The notes below the pieces were generated by a model. That model saw only the letters and a list, made by a program, of their open reading frames with translations, did not search any database and had not been told where the DNA came from. This document shows, one piece after another, positions 55,247 through 63,370 of a stretch of 64,000 nt of DNA (the first letter of the stretch is position 1; the number at the start of each line of letters is the position of its first letter). The DNA is from Gammaproteobacteria bacterium (GTDB taxonomy: Bacteria; Pseudomonadota; Gammaproteobacteria; Xanthomonadales; Marinicellaceae): positions 1-64,000 of the forward strand of contig JAJRQG010000096.1 of assembly GCA_024280395.1 (NCBI GenBank), written 5' to 3'. A program made the translations under genes and the position numbers.

Positions 55247-56434
55247 ATGAAAAACCTTTCAAAACAACAATCCCGAAAATTAATTGTTCTGTGCAATGAT
55301 TTCCATCACAGTAAAAAGCCCAAATCTATTGATGCGACCATTGAGAGTTTTAATACCTTAGGCTATGTGCAAATTGACACCATTTCGGTGGTCAATCGAG
55401 CGCATTTACATGTGTTGTGGTCACGAAATCACCATTTCAACCAATCACATTTAGAAACGTTGTTTGAAAATAAAAATATTTTTGAATATTGGTCACATGC
55501 CGCAGCGATGTTGCCGATGAAAGACCATAAATATTCTTTGTTTCGAAAGCAGCAAATCGCCAATGGAGACAGGCATTGGCACAAACGTACTGCTGAAATG
55601 ATTGAGATGATGGCACATGTCAAAGCCACAATCAGCAGCCAAGGGCCGAAAAAATCCAGCGATTTTAAATACAAACGAGAGTCTAAAAGTCAATGGTGGG
55701 ATTGGAAACCAGCAAAATTGGCCTTGGAACAATTGTTTATGGAAGGCGATTTGATGGTGCTAAAACGTCAAGGCTTTCAAAAAGTGTACGACTTAACCGA
55801 AAATATTATATCCAAAGAGGTAAATGATTCAGCACCAACGACTGAAGAGTTTTGTAGGCATTTAATCAAACGTTACTTATTTGCCCAAGGGATAGGTACA
55901 GCAGAAAATATTGCCTATTTGCGCAAAGGTCTTAAGCCGATTGTACAAAATAATTTGTTAGAAATGTTTGGTGAGGGACTACTGGAAAAAGTTTGTGTCA
56001 ACAATCAAGAATACTTTGCTTTACCTGAACGATTAGCCTTGTTGGATAATCGGCTTCAAACAAAGTTACATATTCTTTCGCCATTTGACAATATGGTCAT
56101 TCAGAGGAAAAGGCTGAAGGAGTTGTTTGATTATGATTATCAAATCGAATGTTACGTGCCTGCGGCTAAAAGACGGTTTGGTTACTTTTGTTTGCCACTA
56201 TTATATGGTGATAAGCTTGTCGGCAGAATTGACTGTAAAGCCCATCGCAAAGAACGGGTGTTAAAAGTCAACGCGTTATTTCAAGAAAATGACATTAAAA
56301 ACAAAGATAAATACCAAGCCAATTTGCAACAAGCCTTGATTGAATTTGCTGCTTTTAATCAATGTGATGAAGTGGTTTTCAAATCAAAATCAAAAGCCAT
56401 TAATCACGAAGGGCACGGAGTGCATGAAGGTTAA
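55247..56434 (+). CDS. ycaQ: YcaQ-type DNA glycosylase (winged-helix)
   Basis: 395 aa of the DUF1006/HTH_42 family, whose E. coli member YcaQ unhooks interstrand crosslinks. The catalytic Q-x-D is visible as YVQIDTISVV, followed by RAHLHVLWS where YcaQ has RAHHH. The last 13 residues (KAINHEGHGVHEG) are not family sequence but are encoded by the start of the dispersed repeat block, so the natural stop has been overwritten. The start is the ATG at 55247, six bases after the tracked TTG. Confidence 0.85.
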   Translation: MKNLSKQQSRKLIVLCNDFHHSKKPKSIDATIESFNTLGYVQIDTISVVNRAHLHVLWSRNHHFNQSHLETLFENKNIFEYWSHAAAMLPMKDHKYSLFRKQQIANGDRHWHKRTAEMIEMMAHVKATISSQGPKKSSDFKYKRESKSQWWDWKPAKLALEQLFMEGDLMVLKRQGFQKVYDLTENIISKEVNDSAPTTEEFCRHLIKRYLFAQGIGTAENIAYLRKGLKPIVQNNLLEMFGEGLLEKVCVNNQEYFALPERLALLDNRLQTKLHILSPFDNMVIQRKRLKELFDYDYQIECYVPAAKRRFGYFCLPLLYGDKLVGRIDCKAHRKERVLKVNALFQENDIKNKDKYQANLQQALIEFAAFNQCDEVVFKSKSKAINHEGHGVHEG

Positions 56435-56740
56435 AGATCAAAAGCTATTATCGCACAGCGGCACGGCGAACACAGCGAAAGATCAAAAGCATAATGTAAA
56501 GCTCGCAAAAATACTCATATTGGGACCGGTGCTTTAGCTCCGCTATTTATTGAAAATAAATACCTGAAAAACGACAAGTAAAAGATCAAGATCAAAGGAT
56601 ATTATCGCACGGTGGCGCAGCGAACACAGCGAAAGATCAAAAGCATAATGCAAAGGGCGCAAAAAACTCATATCGGGACAGGTGCTTTAGCTCCGCTATT
56701 TATTGAAAAATAGATACCTGAAAAACTACAAAGAAAAGAT
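56433..56740 (+). repeat. Left repeat block: two direct copies of a roughly 150-bp repeat
   Basis: Units at about 56433-56582 and 56583-56740 share GATCAAAAGC, TATTATCGCAC, GCGAACACAGCGAAAGATC and the core CGGTGCTTTAGCTCCGCTAT followed by TTATTGAAAA. Inverted copies lie at 61428-61632. In one frame the core encodes HIGTGALAPLFIENKYLK and then a stop. The remainder up to 56815 is degenerate repeat sequence without a gene. Confidence 0.85.
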
Positions 56741-56815
56741 CAAAAACGAAACTCGCACAACGACATGGTGAAAATCAAAAGAACAATCTAGAAAACACCA
56801 ATTTTAGATCAAGCA

Positions 56816-58072
56816 CTATTTAGGCTCATCCTTAAGTTCGTCAAACTTTGCTTTCATTGTGGGATTGCCATGAGTCAACTTCTTAATGGTTAAATCATCG
56901 GCTTTTTTGTTGGCCAGTCTTAAATTGTTTTCAGAAGAAAGAAGAGCATCTTTGGTTTTTTGTAGGTGAGAAATGGTTTTATCAATTTCATCAATAGCGG
57001 TTTTAAATTTTCGGCTGGCTAGATCATAATTATAAGCAAATCCTTCTTTAAATGTGTTTATTTTTTCTTCAAAATGGGTGATGTCCACATTTTGATTGCG
57101 CATCAAACTTAACTCCGCTTTGTACTCCATTGAATTCATCGCTGCATTTCTCAACAAGGAAATAATCGGTATAAAAAACTGTGGGCGCACCACGTACATT
57201 TTTGGGTATTTGTGAGAAACATCAACAATGCCTTGGTTGTAAAACTCGTTGTCATTTTCCAAAAGAGAAACCAAAACAGCGTATTCGCAGTTCTTTTGGG
57301 TGCGGTCTTTGTCTAGCTGTTTAAAAAAATCTTCGTTTTTCTTCTTGGTCGCTGTTTCATCGCCTTCGTTCTTCATTTCAAACATAATAGAAATGATTTC
57401 ATTGTCTGCAACATCGGATTCCTTAAAAATATAATCGCCCTTAGTGCCTGATCTGACATCGTTGTCCTTCTCAAAGTAAGCTTTTGGAAAAGCAGTGGAG
57501 CGTAATTTATTGAATTCAATTTCACAATGCTGTTCTAGCGTTTCACCCACCATCTTGGTTGAAAGCTTTTGCTTCATGTCTTTGTAAAAGGCTATTGCTT
57601 CGTCTTTAGTCTTGAGCTCTGACGTGAATTTTTCATTCAGTGAATTTACTAACAGTTGTTTTTCAGTTTCTTTGTTCTTTAACTCGTTTTCTAGACTATC
57701 TTTTTGCTTTTCAATTAATTTTACCGCTTCAGAAACTTCAAGCTTTGTATTCAAGTCAGCATTCTGAATTTGAGATTTCATTTCTGCAATTTTGGTTTCT
57801 TTTTTTGCTAACTGTTCTGCAAGGTGCAGTTCATTCTTCGCCTGTAAATCACTTATTTCTTTGTCCTTATCCGACAACTCTAGTTGAATTGAGTTTTTAA
57901 GGTTTGCTTCAGCGAGTTTTACTGCATTGAGCTTTTCTTGTTCGGCCAGATTTAACCGTGCCTGTAACTCTTCCTCAAATTGATGATCCCTAACTTGCTT
58001 GACAATATCCGCAAATCCAGCAGCATCGAGTTCGAATGTCTTTTGGCAATGTGGGCAGATTATTTCATTCAT
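56816..58072 (-). CDS. DUF2130 protein: zinc-knuckle, coiled coil and nuclease-like domain
   Basis: 418 aa. It begins with [15 protein letters not shown] (a CxxC knuckle), continues as a long coiled coil (about 30-175), and then has the DUF2130 domain. In that domain GTKGDYIF and IMFEMKNEG give a D...ExK arrangement of PD-(D/E)xK nucleases. The function of the family is unproven. It lies 87 bp downstream of the reverse transcriptase on the same strand, so the two may form an operon in which this is an effector. That is inference. Confidence 0.75.
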   Translation of the reverse strand: MNEIICPHCQKTFELDAAGFADIVKQVRDHQFEEELQARLNLAEQEKLNAVKLAEANLKNSIQLELSDKDKEISDLQAKNELHLAEQLAKKETKIAEMKSQIQNADLNTKLEVSEAVKLIEKQKDSLENELKNKETEKQLLVNSLNEKFTSELKTKDEAIAFYKDMKQKLSTKMVGETLEQHCEIEFNKLRSTAFPKAYFEKDNDVRSGTKGDYIFKESDVADNEIISIMFEMKNEGDETATKKKNEDFFKQLDKDRTQKNCEYAVLVSLLENDNEFYNQGIVDVSHKYPKMYVVRPQFFIPIISLLRNAAMNSMEYKAELSLMRNQNVDITHFEEKINTFKEGFAYNYDLASRKFKTAIDEIDKTISHLQKTKDALLSSENNLRLANKKADDLTIKKLTHGNPTMKAKFDELKDEPK

Positions 58073-58159
58073 GTGTTTTTCTCTTTATTAATGCAATATT
58101 CTTAGTATCAGGACGCTCGCCTAATTATTTCTTTTATATAAACTGACTAAAAGAAAATT

Positions 58160-60178
58160 TTATATATAGGTTGGGTTGAACAATAAACCTTTATTTTGTT
58201 TTACTTCAGCCTCAATTTCCTTGATAGTTAACTCAGATAGTTCTTCAAGTCTTTTACCAACTACAAGATAAGGCTTTTTCATATCGACTTTCATTAATCC
58301 AGATTTTATCTCTTCTATTCTATCAATTAATTCCTTAATTTTTGAATTTGACTCTGAAAGTTTTTTTTGAATTTCTATTCTATCAATTGCTTGTGTCATG
58401 TCAGATAAATTTAAATATTCACTTAATTCAATTAACTCTTTTTTTAATTTTATATTTGAAAATTTATTATTTGAAATGTAATTATTTATTTGTTTGAGCT
58501 TGACTTCAATTTTCTTAAAGTATGACCTTTGTACTTTTAAAGGTTCTAATTTTCTTAAGTTATCATAGAAATATATATTCCTAGATTCTAAAATATTAAA
58601 AAAGAAATGTTCTCGAATAATAGATTTATTTAATGAAGAAATCCAATTTTTATAAACAGCTTCGTAAACTAAAAGCCACTCTTTATTATTTAGATTTTCA
58701 GTTGTAATTAGCTCTATTACTGAAGAAAAATCAAAGGATTTGATTTTGTTATTTTGTTGATATAAATCAAGTCCAACTATAATGCTAGTTATACTTTTGC
58801 TGTGAAAAATCATTTCATAAATTTTCTTAGTTGGCTGAATTTTGAATTCATTTAGTATCCAAAGCGACCAAGTCAATTCAAAATCATGTTGGTTTTCATG
58901 ATTACGCTTTATGATCTCATAACAAAATTCTTTTAATCGTTTCTTTGAAACTAATTTTTCATATGTAATTAATAGTTTAGCTATCATGTGTAAACAACTT
59001 GTCTCTATTAAACCAAGCCTAAATAACAAGGATTCAAAATAATTCCAGTTCTCTTCTTCAATTCTCACGAAATTAAACTTATTTAATGCTAGTTTTAAAA
59101 CACTATCTTTTGGGTTCTCTTGTGCATACTTAAATGATATTGAGAAGTAATTCCATATATCATCTTTTTGGTCATGTTTAGATGGTCTAAAATAGAATGA
59201 TTTTATAGCTAGAGCCCAAGGTTTTTCTAATTCGCATTGCGTTCTAGAAATTTCAGTTTTTTCGTTATTTATTTTTAATTCAAAATTATTTAAGGTTTTC
59301 TTCAATTCTGATAGGCCGATTTGGGCATCTAGCTCTGAATTAAAATATAGAGCGTAGTCGTCATAATACCTATAGCCTAGAAAATCTATTTTTTTTGATT
59401 TCAATTTTTTTTCAAGGTCATTATCTAAATGACAAGCAATTATTTCAGCAATAATAAATGAAGTATCTGGGCCAATAGGTATTCCCATTGTTTGCTGATT
59501 TTGACACCACATTAATCTATTATCAATATCGTCTCCATAGATGCTACTAACTTTAAGCGCATCACCTCTATTTAAAGCACGATTTTTTTTGTATTTTTCC
59601 TTTCCTCCAAAGGTTACCCAAGGAACACAATGCGTGTAAATTGAAGGATAAAACTTTGCTATGTCAGTTTTTAATTGAACTGCATATTTAAAAGAGTTAA
59701 TAATTCCGGATTCTTTAAAGAAACGGAAATCATTATGTTTTACCGAACGTTTACCTTGTTCCAATTCAGTTTCTAATTGAGGTTTTGTTGTTGATAAGTT
59801 TGAATCATTAAATAGCTTGATGATTTCTGGGTAATTATCAATAATTGACTTTGATAATTTTCCTTGATGAATAGGATTTGGTATCTTTATTCCTTTTCTA
59901 GCAAGTCCATTTTTTGGTATATTGTATTGACTACAATCAGAAAAATTTAATCTGTTTTTGAAGACTTGTTTTATACGAACTCTTTCTTCAGCTTTTTCTG
60001 TATTAGATAGAGCTGTCATTGTATCCACAGTAGCTAGTAAAGTTTGTAAAAAATTATTTTCTGTTGAATTAGCTACATCTGATATATTTATATAATCATT
60101 TCCAAATAAGTCTGTGAAGAATGATGGTGGAAGCTCTTTAGGGAAATACCCTTTATTCAACAAATGTTCAATATTCAT
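58160..60178 (-). CDS. Retron/Abi-like (UG-type) reverse transcriptase with long helical C-terminus
   Basis: 672 aa. The N-terminus reads MNIEHLLNKGYFPKELPPSF. Motif A is KTDIAKFYPSIY (about 170), motif B GIPIGPDTSFIIAEI (about 230) and motif C RYYDDYALYF with intact catalytic Asp pair (about 275). Residues 350-672 are all-helical, as in AbiA/AbiK and several DRT defence RTs. No maturase, endonuclease or integrase domain exists, so this is not a group II intron RT. I cannot assign it to a numbered DRT/UG group by eye. DUF2130 follows 87 bp downstream, and a toxin-antitoxin pair and a HEPN scrap lie upstream. Confidence 0.85.
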   Translation of the reverse strand: MNIEHLLNKGYFPKELPPSFFTDLFGNDYINISDVANSTENNFLQTLLATVDTMTALSNTEKAEERVRIKQVFKNRLNFSDCSQYNIPKNGLARKGIKIPNPIHQGKLSKSIIDNYPEIIKLFNDSNLSTTKPQLETELEQGKRSVKHNDFRFFKESGIINSFKYAVQLKTDIAKFYPSIYTHCVPWVTFGGKEKYKKNRALNRGDALKVSSIYGDDIDNRLMWCQNQQTMGIPIGPDTSFIIAEIIACHLDNDLEKKLKSKKIDFLGYRYYDDYALYFNSELDAQIGLSELKKTLNNFELKINNEKTEISRTQCELEKPWALAIKSFYFRPSKHDQKDDIWNYFSISFKYAQENPKDSVLKLALNKFNFVRIEEENWNYFESLLFRLGLIETSCLHMIAKLLITYEKLVSKKRLKEFCYEIIKRNHENQHDFELTWSLWILNEFKIQPTKKIYEMIFHSKSITSIIVGLDLYQQNNKIKSFDFSSVIELITTENLNNKEWLLVYEAVYKNWISSLNKSIIREHFFFNILESRNIYFYDNLRKLEPLKVQRSYFKKIEVKLKQINNYISNNKFSNIKLKKELIELSEYLNLSDMTQAIDRIEIQKKLSESNSKIKELIDRIEEIKSGLMKVDMKKPYLVVGKRLEELSELTIKEIEAEVKQNKGLLFNPTYI

Positions 60179-60225
60179 TATTTTTTAATACCGATAAAAT
60201 CGTAATATATAATTACATATATTAC

Positions 60226-60249
60226 ATTATACAAAGAACATATATGTCC
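60226..60249 (-). promoter_or_regulatory. Candidate RT promoter with palindromic operator
   Basis: On the minus strand TATAAT (60231 to 60226) lies about 50 bp before the RT ATG. Just upstream is the imperfect palindrome GGACATATATGTTC (60249-60236), 12 of 14 positions symmetric, where a repressor could block the spacer. The -35 is weak. The rest of 60250-60417 shows no gene. Confidence 0.35.
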
Positions 60250-60417
60250 TAATCAGTCCCTAACAAAGTCATTAAAATTATTGAAAATTAAAGTGGTTGG
60301 GATTAGTATTTTATTGTAGCACAGATTTTAAAACTTTTTCTACCGTGAAGCTTAACAGTGATGTTTCATAATAAAAACTCACTCTCTTGTGTAAGCTCTT
60401 ATAATTACTTAGTTTCC

Positions 60418-60573
60418 TTAAAAACCTGAATATTTTGAGATACTTGCAATATCAAAAATTAATTTTTCAAATGATTCTTTATTCCAAAACTTTGGATACA
60501 TATAACCATGCGCGACACTATTCCGATTATCACCTTCATCAGTTGGTTTGGAGAGAGAAAAATAACTTTTCAT
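60418..60573 (-). pseudogene. C-terminal remnant of an RNxxxH (HEPN-motif) protein
   Basis: Missing from the ORF track. On the minus strand the frame from the ATG at 60573 to TAA 60418 encodes 51 residues, MKSYFSLSKPTDEGDNRNSV and then AHGYMYPKFW. The frame is open back to a TGA at 60606-60604. RNSVAH fits the HEPN RNase motif RNxxxH, and the sequence reads like the end of a longer protein. The front of the gene has been lost where the antitoxin gene now ends. Confidence 0.55.
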
Positions 60574-60595
60574 CTCTTCTAAAATTGTTACAGAT

Positions 60596-60835
60596 TTAAG
60601 GGGTCAGTGCCCTTTTTGGCTCAAATGCTTTGTCAAGTTTATCCAATAACTCTAGGCCTCTTTTTTTATCGCCTTTTAAGGCAAGTGTTTTAAACCTAAT
60701 TTCACTGTCAAATTCTGCTAATGCTTGGGTTGAAAGTTCTTCCATGAGTTTGTTAACACTAATTTTTTTGTGTTTTGCCAGTGATTTTAATCTGTTGTGT
60801 TTGTCATCGGGTATTCTTATTGTAAGTGTTGACAT
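60596..60835 (-). CDS. Ribbon-helix-helix antitoxin
   Basis: 79 aa. MSTLTIRIPDDKHNRLKSLA is the beta strand and first helix of an RHH DNA-binding protein, then KISVNKLMEELSTQAL is helix two. The tail should bind and silence the PIN toxin. It starts 1 bp after the toxin stop, so the order is toxin then antitoxin. It probably represses its own operon, as the family does. Confidence 0.8.
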   Translation of the reverse strand: MSTLTIRIPDDKHNRLKSLAKHKKISVNKLMEELSTQALAEFDSEIRFKTLALKGDKKRGLELLDKLDKAFEPKRALTP

Positions 60836-60836
60836 T

Positions 60837-61262
60837 TTATTTACCTCTTAATATTATTTCTGGTGTGACTATTTGTAATTCAGGAAAACTAATTTCTGAA
60901 TTATTAAAGTCTCTAGTGTTGTTGGTTATTATCATTGTAGCGTTGCCTGCAATCGCTAATTCAATCACAAAATTGTCACTTTCATCAATTAAATTTGGTC
61001 GCCAAAGGTAATGTATTGAGACCCATCGAGAGATGCTATAAAAGGCATTAAGTAAGTCCTGAATTTCATCTTTTGTCAAGGGGCATAAGTCAATAATGTT
61101 TTGCCTCATGCTCACGTCTTGATATTCTGAGTACAACGCATTGCTAATAACAGGCTGTAAATGACCTTTTAGACATCTTCTTATCACTTCTCGACTTGGA
61201 CCTTTTTTACCTATTAAAGCACTGATTATAACGCTTGTATCTATTACAACAATATTGTTCAT
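60837..61262 (-). CDS. PIN-domain toxin (VapC-like)
   Basis: 141 aa. The PIN catalytic acids are visible: VIDTSVIISAL (first Asp), ALYSEYQDV (Glu), and ESDNFVIELA followed by TRDF (last Asp residues), so it should be an active RNase of the putative TA-toxin PIN family (COG1569 type). The track start at 61298 adds 12 residues. The Met at 61262 immediately precedes the first strand. It pairs with the adjacent RHH antitoxin. Confidence 0.85.
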   Translation of the reverse strand: MNNIVVIDTSVIISALIGKKGPSREVIRRCLKGHLQPVISNALYSEYQDVSMRQNIIDLCPLTKDEIQDLLNAFYSISRWVSIHYLWRPNLIDESDNFVIELAIAGNATMIITNNTRDFNNSEISFPELQIVTPEIILRGK

Positions 61263-61329
61263 AAATAAATGATAGCATATATGATGCCAAAATATCAAAC
61301 GTTTTTTAATCAGAAGGATTAATCAGCAC

Positions 61330-61355
61330 AATCAGCGGGTTCAGAGTCGCTGATT
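61330..61355. other. Hairpin AATCAGCG-N10-CGCTGATT
   Basis: A perfect 8-bp stem upstream of the PIN/antitoxin genes. It is followed by TTTC on the plus strand. It could be an operator for the antitoxin or a weak terminator. There is no gene in 61263-61427. Confidence 0.4.
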
Positions 61356-61427
61356 TTCTGACACAATTAGAAATCAATAGGGAGCAACAAAACTATGGCA
61401 TTTAATAGTTAAATTCTTTGTAATTTT

Positions 61428-61672
61428 TCACATGTGGTTTTTCAGATATTTATTTTCAATAAATAGCGGAGTTAATGCACCGGTCCCGATACGGGGTATT
61501 TGTAAGCTTTGCATTATGCTTTTGATCTTTCACTTGTAGTTTGTCAGATATTTATTTTCAATAAATAGCGGAGCTAAAGCACCGGTTCCGATATGAATTT
61601 TTTGTGAGTTTTGAGTTGCGCTTTTGATCTTTACCTTCGTGTTCTTCATGTCCTTCATGGTAAATAGCTTTT
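61428..61672 (-). repeat. Right repeat block: two copies inverted relative to 56433-56740
   Basis: Read on the minus strand the copies near 61531-61632 and 61428-61530 contain CGGTGCTTTAGCTCCGC or close variants, TATTTATTGAAAATAAATA, then CTGA and AAC. Each is preceded by GATCAAAAGC. Beyond them TACCATGAAGGACATGAAGA encodes the HEGHEEHEG string seen at the end of ycaQ. ORF 61558-61767 is only this repeat read through. Confidence 0.85.
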
Positions 61673-61751
61673 GATCTTTGCGTTATGCTTTTGTTTTGTT
61701 TAAACTGATGTTCTTTAGCTTTACGTTGCGTTCTGGCATACCGAGAAAAAT

Positions 61752-62480
61752 ATTTCTTCTGACTCATTAATCCGTATCAATAAATACATCTGTGAAAGTG
61801 GACTCTGTTCTAGAAAGGCGGCAGATATCTATGTTGAACAGGGTGTTGTATATATTGGTGGTATACAGGCCAAACTGGGCGATAAAGTATCCACCGGTGT
61901 TACGGTCACTGTTAATGGTTTGATTGTTGAACCATTGGCCACTGATGAGGTAGTTTTTATCGTGTTAAATAAACCCGTTGGAATTGTCTGTACGGCAGAA
62001 AAAACTGAAAAGCGAAACATTATTGATTTTGTTGGGCACAGTTCCAGAATTTTTCATGTAGGCAGACTTGACAAAGACTCTCAAGGGTTGATATTTCTCA
62101 CCAACAAATGCGATCTGGTCGATAAAATTCTGCATGCTGGGAACCAACATGAAAAGGAATACCTGGTGACCGTGGACAAAGAAATAACTGATGACTTTAT
62201 TGTTGGTATAAGCGGCGGGGTTCCGATGTTTGGTGTAGTCACGAAAAAATGTAAGGTGGTTAAAGAATCTCAATTTGTTTTCAGAATCACCTTGGTTCAA
62301 GGACTCAATCGACAGATTCGTCGCATGTGTAAACCCTATAATTATTCTGTGGAAAAGCTTGAACGCGTCCGAATCATGCATATAAACCTGAACGAACTGG
62401 GTCTAGCTACTGGTCAATGGCGTGAGTTAGCCAAAGAAGAACTATCGGAGTTGGTTCTTGTATTGGAAAAGGCGTCGTAA
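61752..62480 (+). CDS. rluF: 23S rRNA pseudouridine synthase RluF, apparently with a non-standard ATT start
   Basis: The tracked TTG start at 61920 cuts off the S4 domain. The same frame is open upstream: [20 protein letters not shown] (S4 RNA-binding domain) leads into the catalytic domain with [12 protein letters not shown] (Asp) and [10 protein letters not shown]. The closest homologue I know, E. coli RluF, starts about five residues before this match. There the frame offers only an ATT at 61752, with CCGAG about 6 bp upstream, and a stop TAG at 61716-61718. It is either translated from ATT or its start was lost to the adjoining repeat. RluF also lacks its usual basic C-tail here. Confidence 0.8.
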   Translation: MSSDSLIRINKYICESGLCSRKAADIYVEQGVVYIGGIQAKLGDKVSTGVTVTVNGLIVEPLATDEVVFIVLNKPVGIVCTAEKTEKRNIIDFVGHSSRIFHVGRLDKDSQGLIFLTNKCDLVDKILHAGNQHEKEYLVTVDKEITDDFIVGISGGVPMFGVVTKKCKVVKESQFVFRITLVQGLNRQIRRMCKPYNYSVEKLERVRIMHINLNELGLATGQWRELAKEELSELVLVLEKAS

Positions 62481-62504
62481 AAGTGAAATAGTAGAGTCAA
62501 TTGT

Positions 62505-62773
62505 TTAAGGAAGCTCTGAAAAATAGAAAAATCTCAGGCTTGTAGCAATTTTCAATATCAAAGAAGATTATTGCTGGGTTAGTTATTCTATCTCAAAATA
62601 ATCTGATGTAGAAATTGGAAATTGCTAAAAGCCCCGTAGGGTAAGGCTTAAAGCATGCACCAGCTTTGAAAAAATTGAAAAGAATATGAATAACTATTCA
62701 TTTTAAATTTTTTCTCACAGCTACACGCTTTAAGACTTACTGAGAAATTCTCTATTTTTCAGAGCTTCCTTAA
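62505..62773. mobile_element. MITE-like element, 269 bp, with perfect 22-bp terminal inverted repeats
   Basis: TTAAGGAAGCTCTGAAAAAT at 62505 and its exact complement ending at 62773 pair over 22 bp. The next 20 bases on each side are partly complementary. The interior has no ORF and ends are flanked by TTAA. It lies 24 bp after rluF and may provide its 3' end. No autonomous relative is in the window. Confidence 0.8.
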
Positions 62774-62782
62774 CGAAATCGA

Positions 62783-62826
62783 ACGGGTAGTTGGTTATGT
62801 TGTAAATTCATATTCTATTATAATAA
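62783..62826. repeat. Dispersed repeat, copy of 34891-35006 parts
   Basis: ACGGGTAGTTGG (62783-62794) and TTGGTTATGTTGTAAATTCA... (62791-62826) match the two parts of the repeat at 34.9 kb, but without the hairpin in between. The remaining bases to 62941 hold nothing recognisable. Confidence 0.6.
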
Positions 62827-62941
62827 ATCTTCTTTACTAAGTACCACTTGGGCGGGATCCATCTTGCAATTTAACCGGAAACTAGTGCGCGTTCTTGAGA
62901 ATAACAAAGGACTTCAATCCTTTAAAATAATCTATGGATTG

Positions 62942-63370
62942 TCAGTTCATAGTCGTTGATTGTTTAAATTTTTTGACTAATTTAATACTGACAAATAACC
63001 AAGATGCAAGAATAAGTATTTCGGCTACAATGACAAACATATTATTTATGGCGCCGCTAGAACCACTACTTGTAAATAGTGCAATTAAAGGCAAAGGTAT
63101 CCAACTGGCATTATTTGCATCAGAAGACAACAGTAAAACTTCTATGGGCAAACCCAATAATGCGGGTATTGGAAATATGATACCTATCCAGCCTGCAACT
63201 GCCATAAACATGCCCGGATAGGAGAGTAAGAAAAATGTTATATTTCTGGTTTTGTTTTGCCATTTGAAATAGCGGAAAATCCAATAGACTACGAAAAAAA
63301 TAATAGCCGTCTCAATTACAATAATAGCAATGCCAGCTATTGCCATGTAAATGATGGAAAATGGATTCAT
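62942..63370 (-). CDS. Small membrane protein of unknown function
   Basis: 142 aa with about four helices (IIYMAIAGIAIIVIETAIIF, FLLSYPGMFMAVAGWIG, LPIEVLLLSS-type loop, NNMFVIVAEILILASWLF). No family recognised. Its start overlaps the rluB stop by 4 bp (ATGA), so it is translated after rluB. Confidence 0.65.
   Translation of the reverse strand: MNPFSIIYMAIAGIAIIVIETAIIFFVVYWIFRYFKWQNKTRNITFFLLSYPGMFMAVAGWIGIIFPIPALLGLPIEVLLLSSDANNASWIPLPLIALFTSSGSSGAINNMFVIVAEILILASWLFVSIKLVKKFKQSTTMN

Noticed and set aside
56340-56537. 65-aa plus-strand ORF across the end of ycaQ.
   Set aside because: It is a shadow frame of ycaQ running into the repeat block.
56433-56740. CRISPR array.
   Set aside because: The units are about 150 bp, only two per block, with no regular spacers and no cas genes.
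58160-60178. Group II intron reverse transcriptase.
   Set aside because: There is no maturase or endonuclease domain and no intron domain V/VI-like sequence downstream.
60179-60417. Retron-like msr/msd RNA upstream of the RT.
   Set aside because: No inverted repeat pair with a branching G or a long stem was found, and the protein is far longer than retron RTs.
61558-61767. 69-aa minus-strand ORF with HEGHEEHEG.
   Set aside because: It is the repeat block read through, and its N-terminal part is antisense to the start of rluF.
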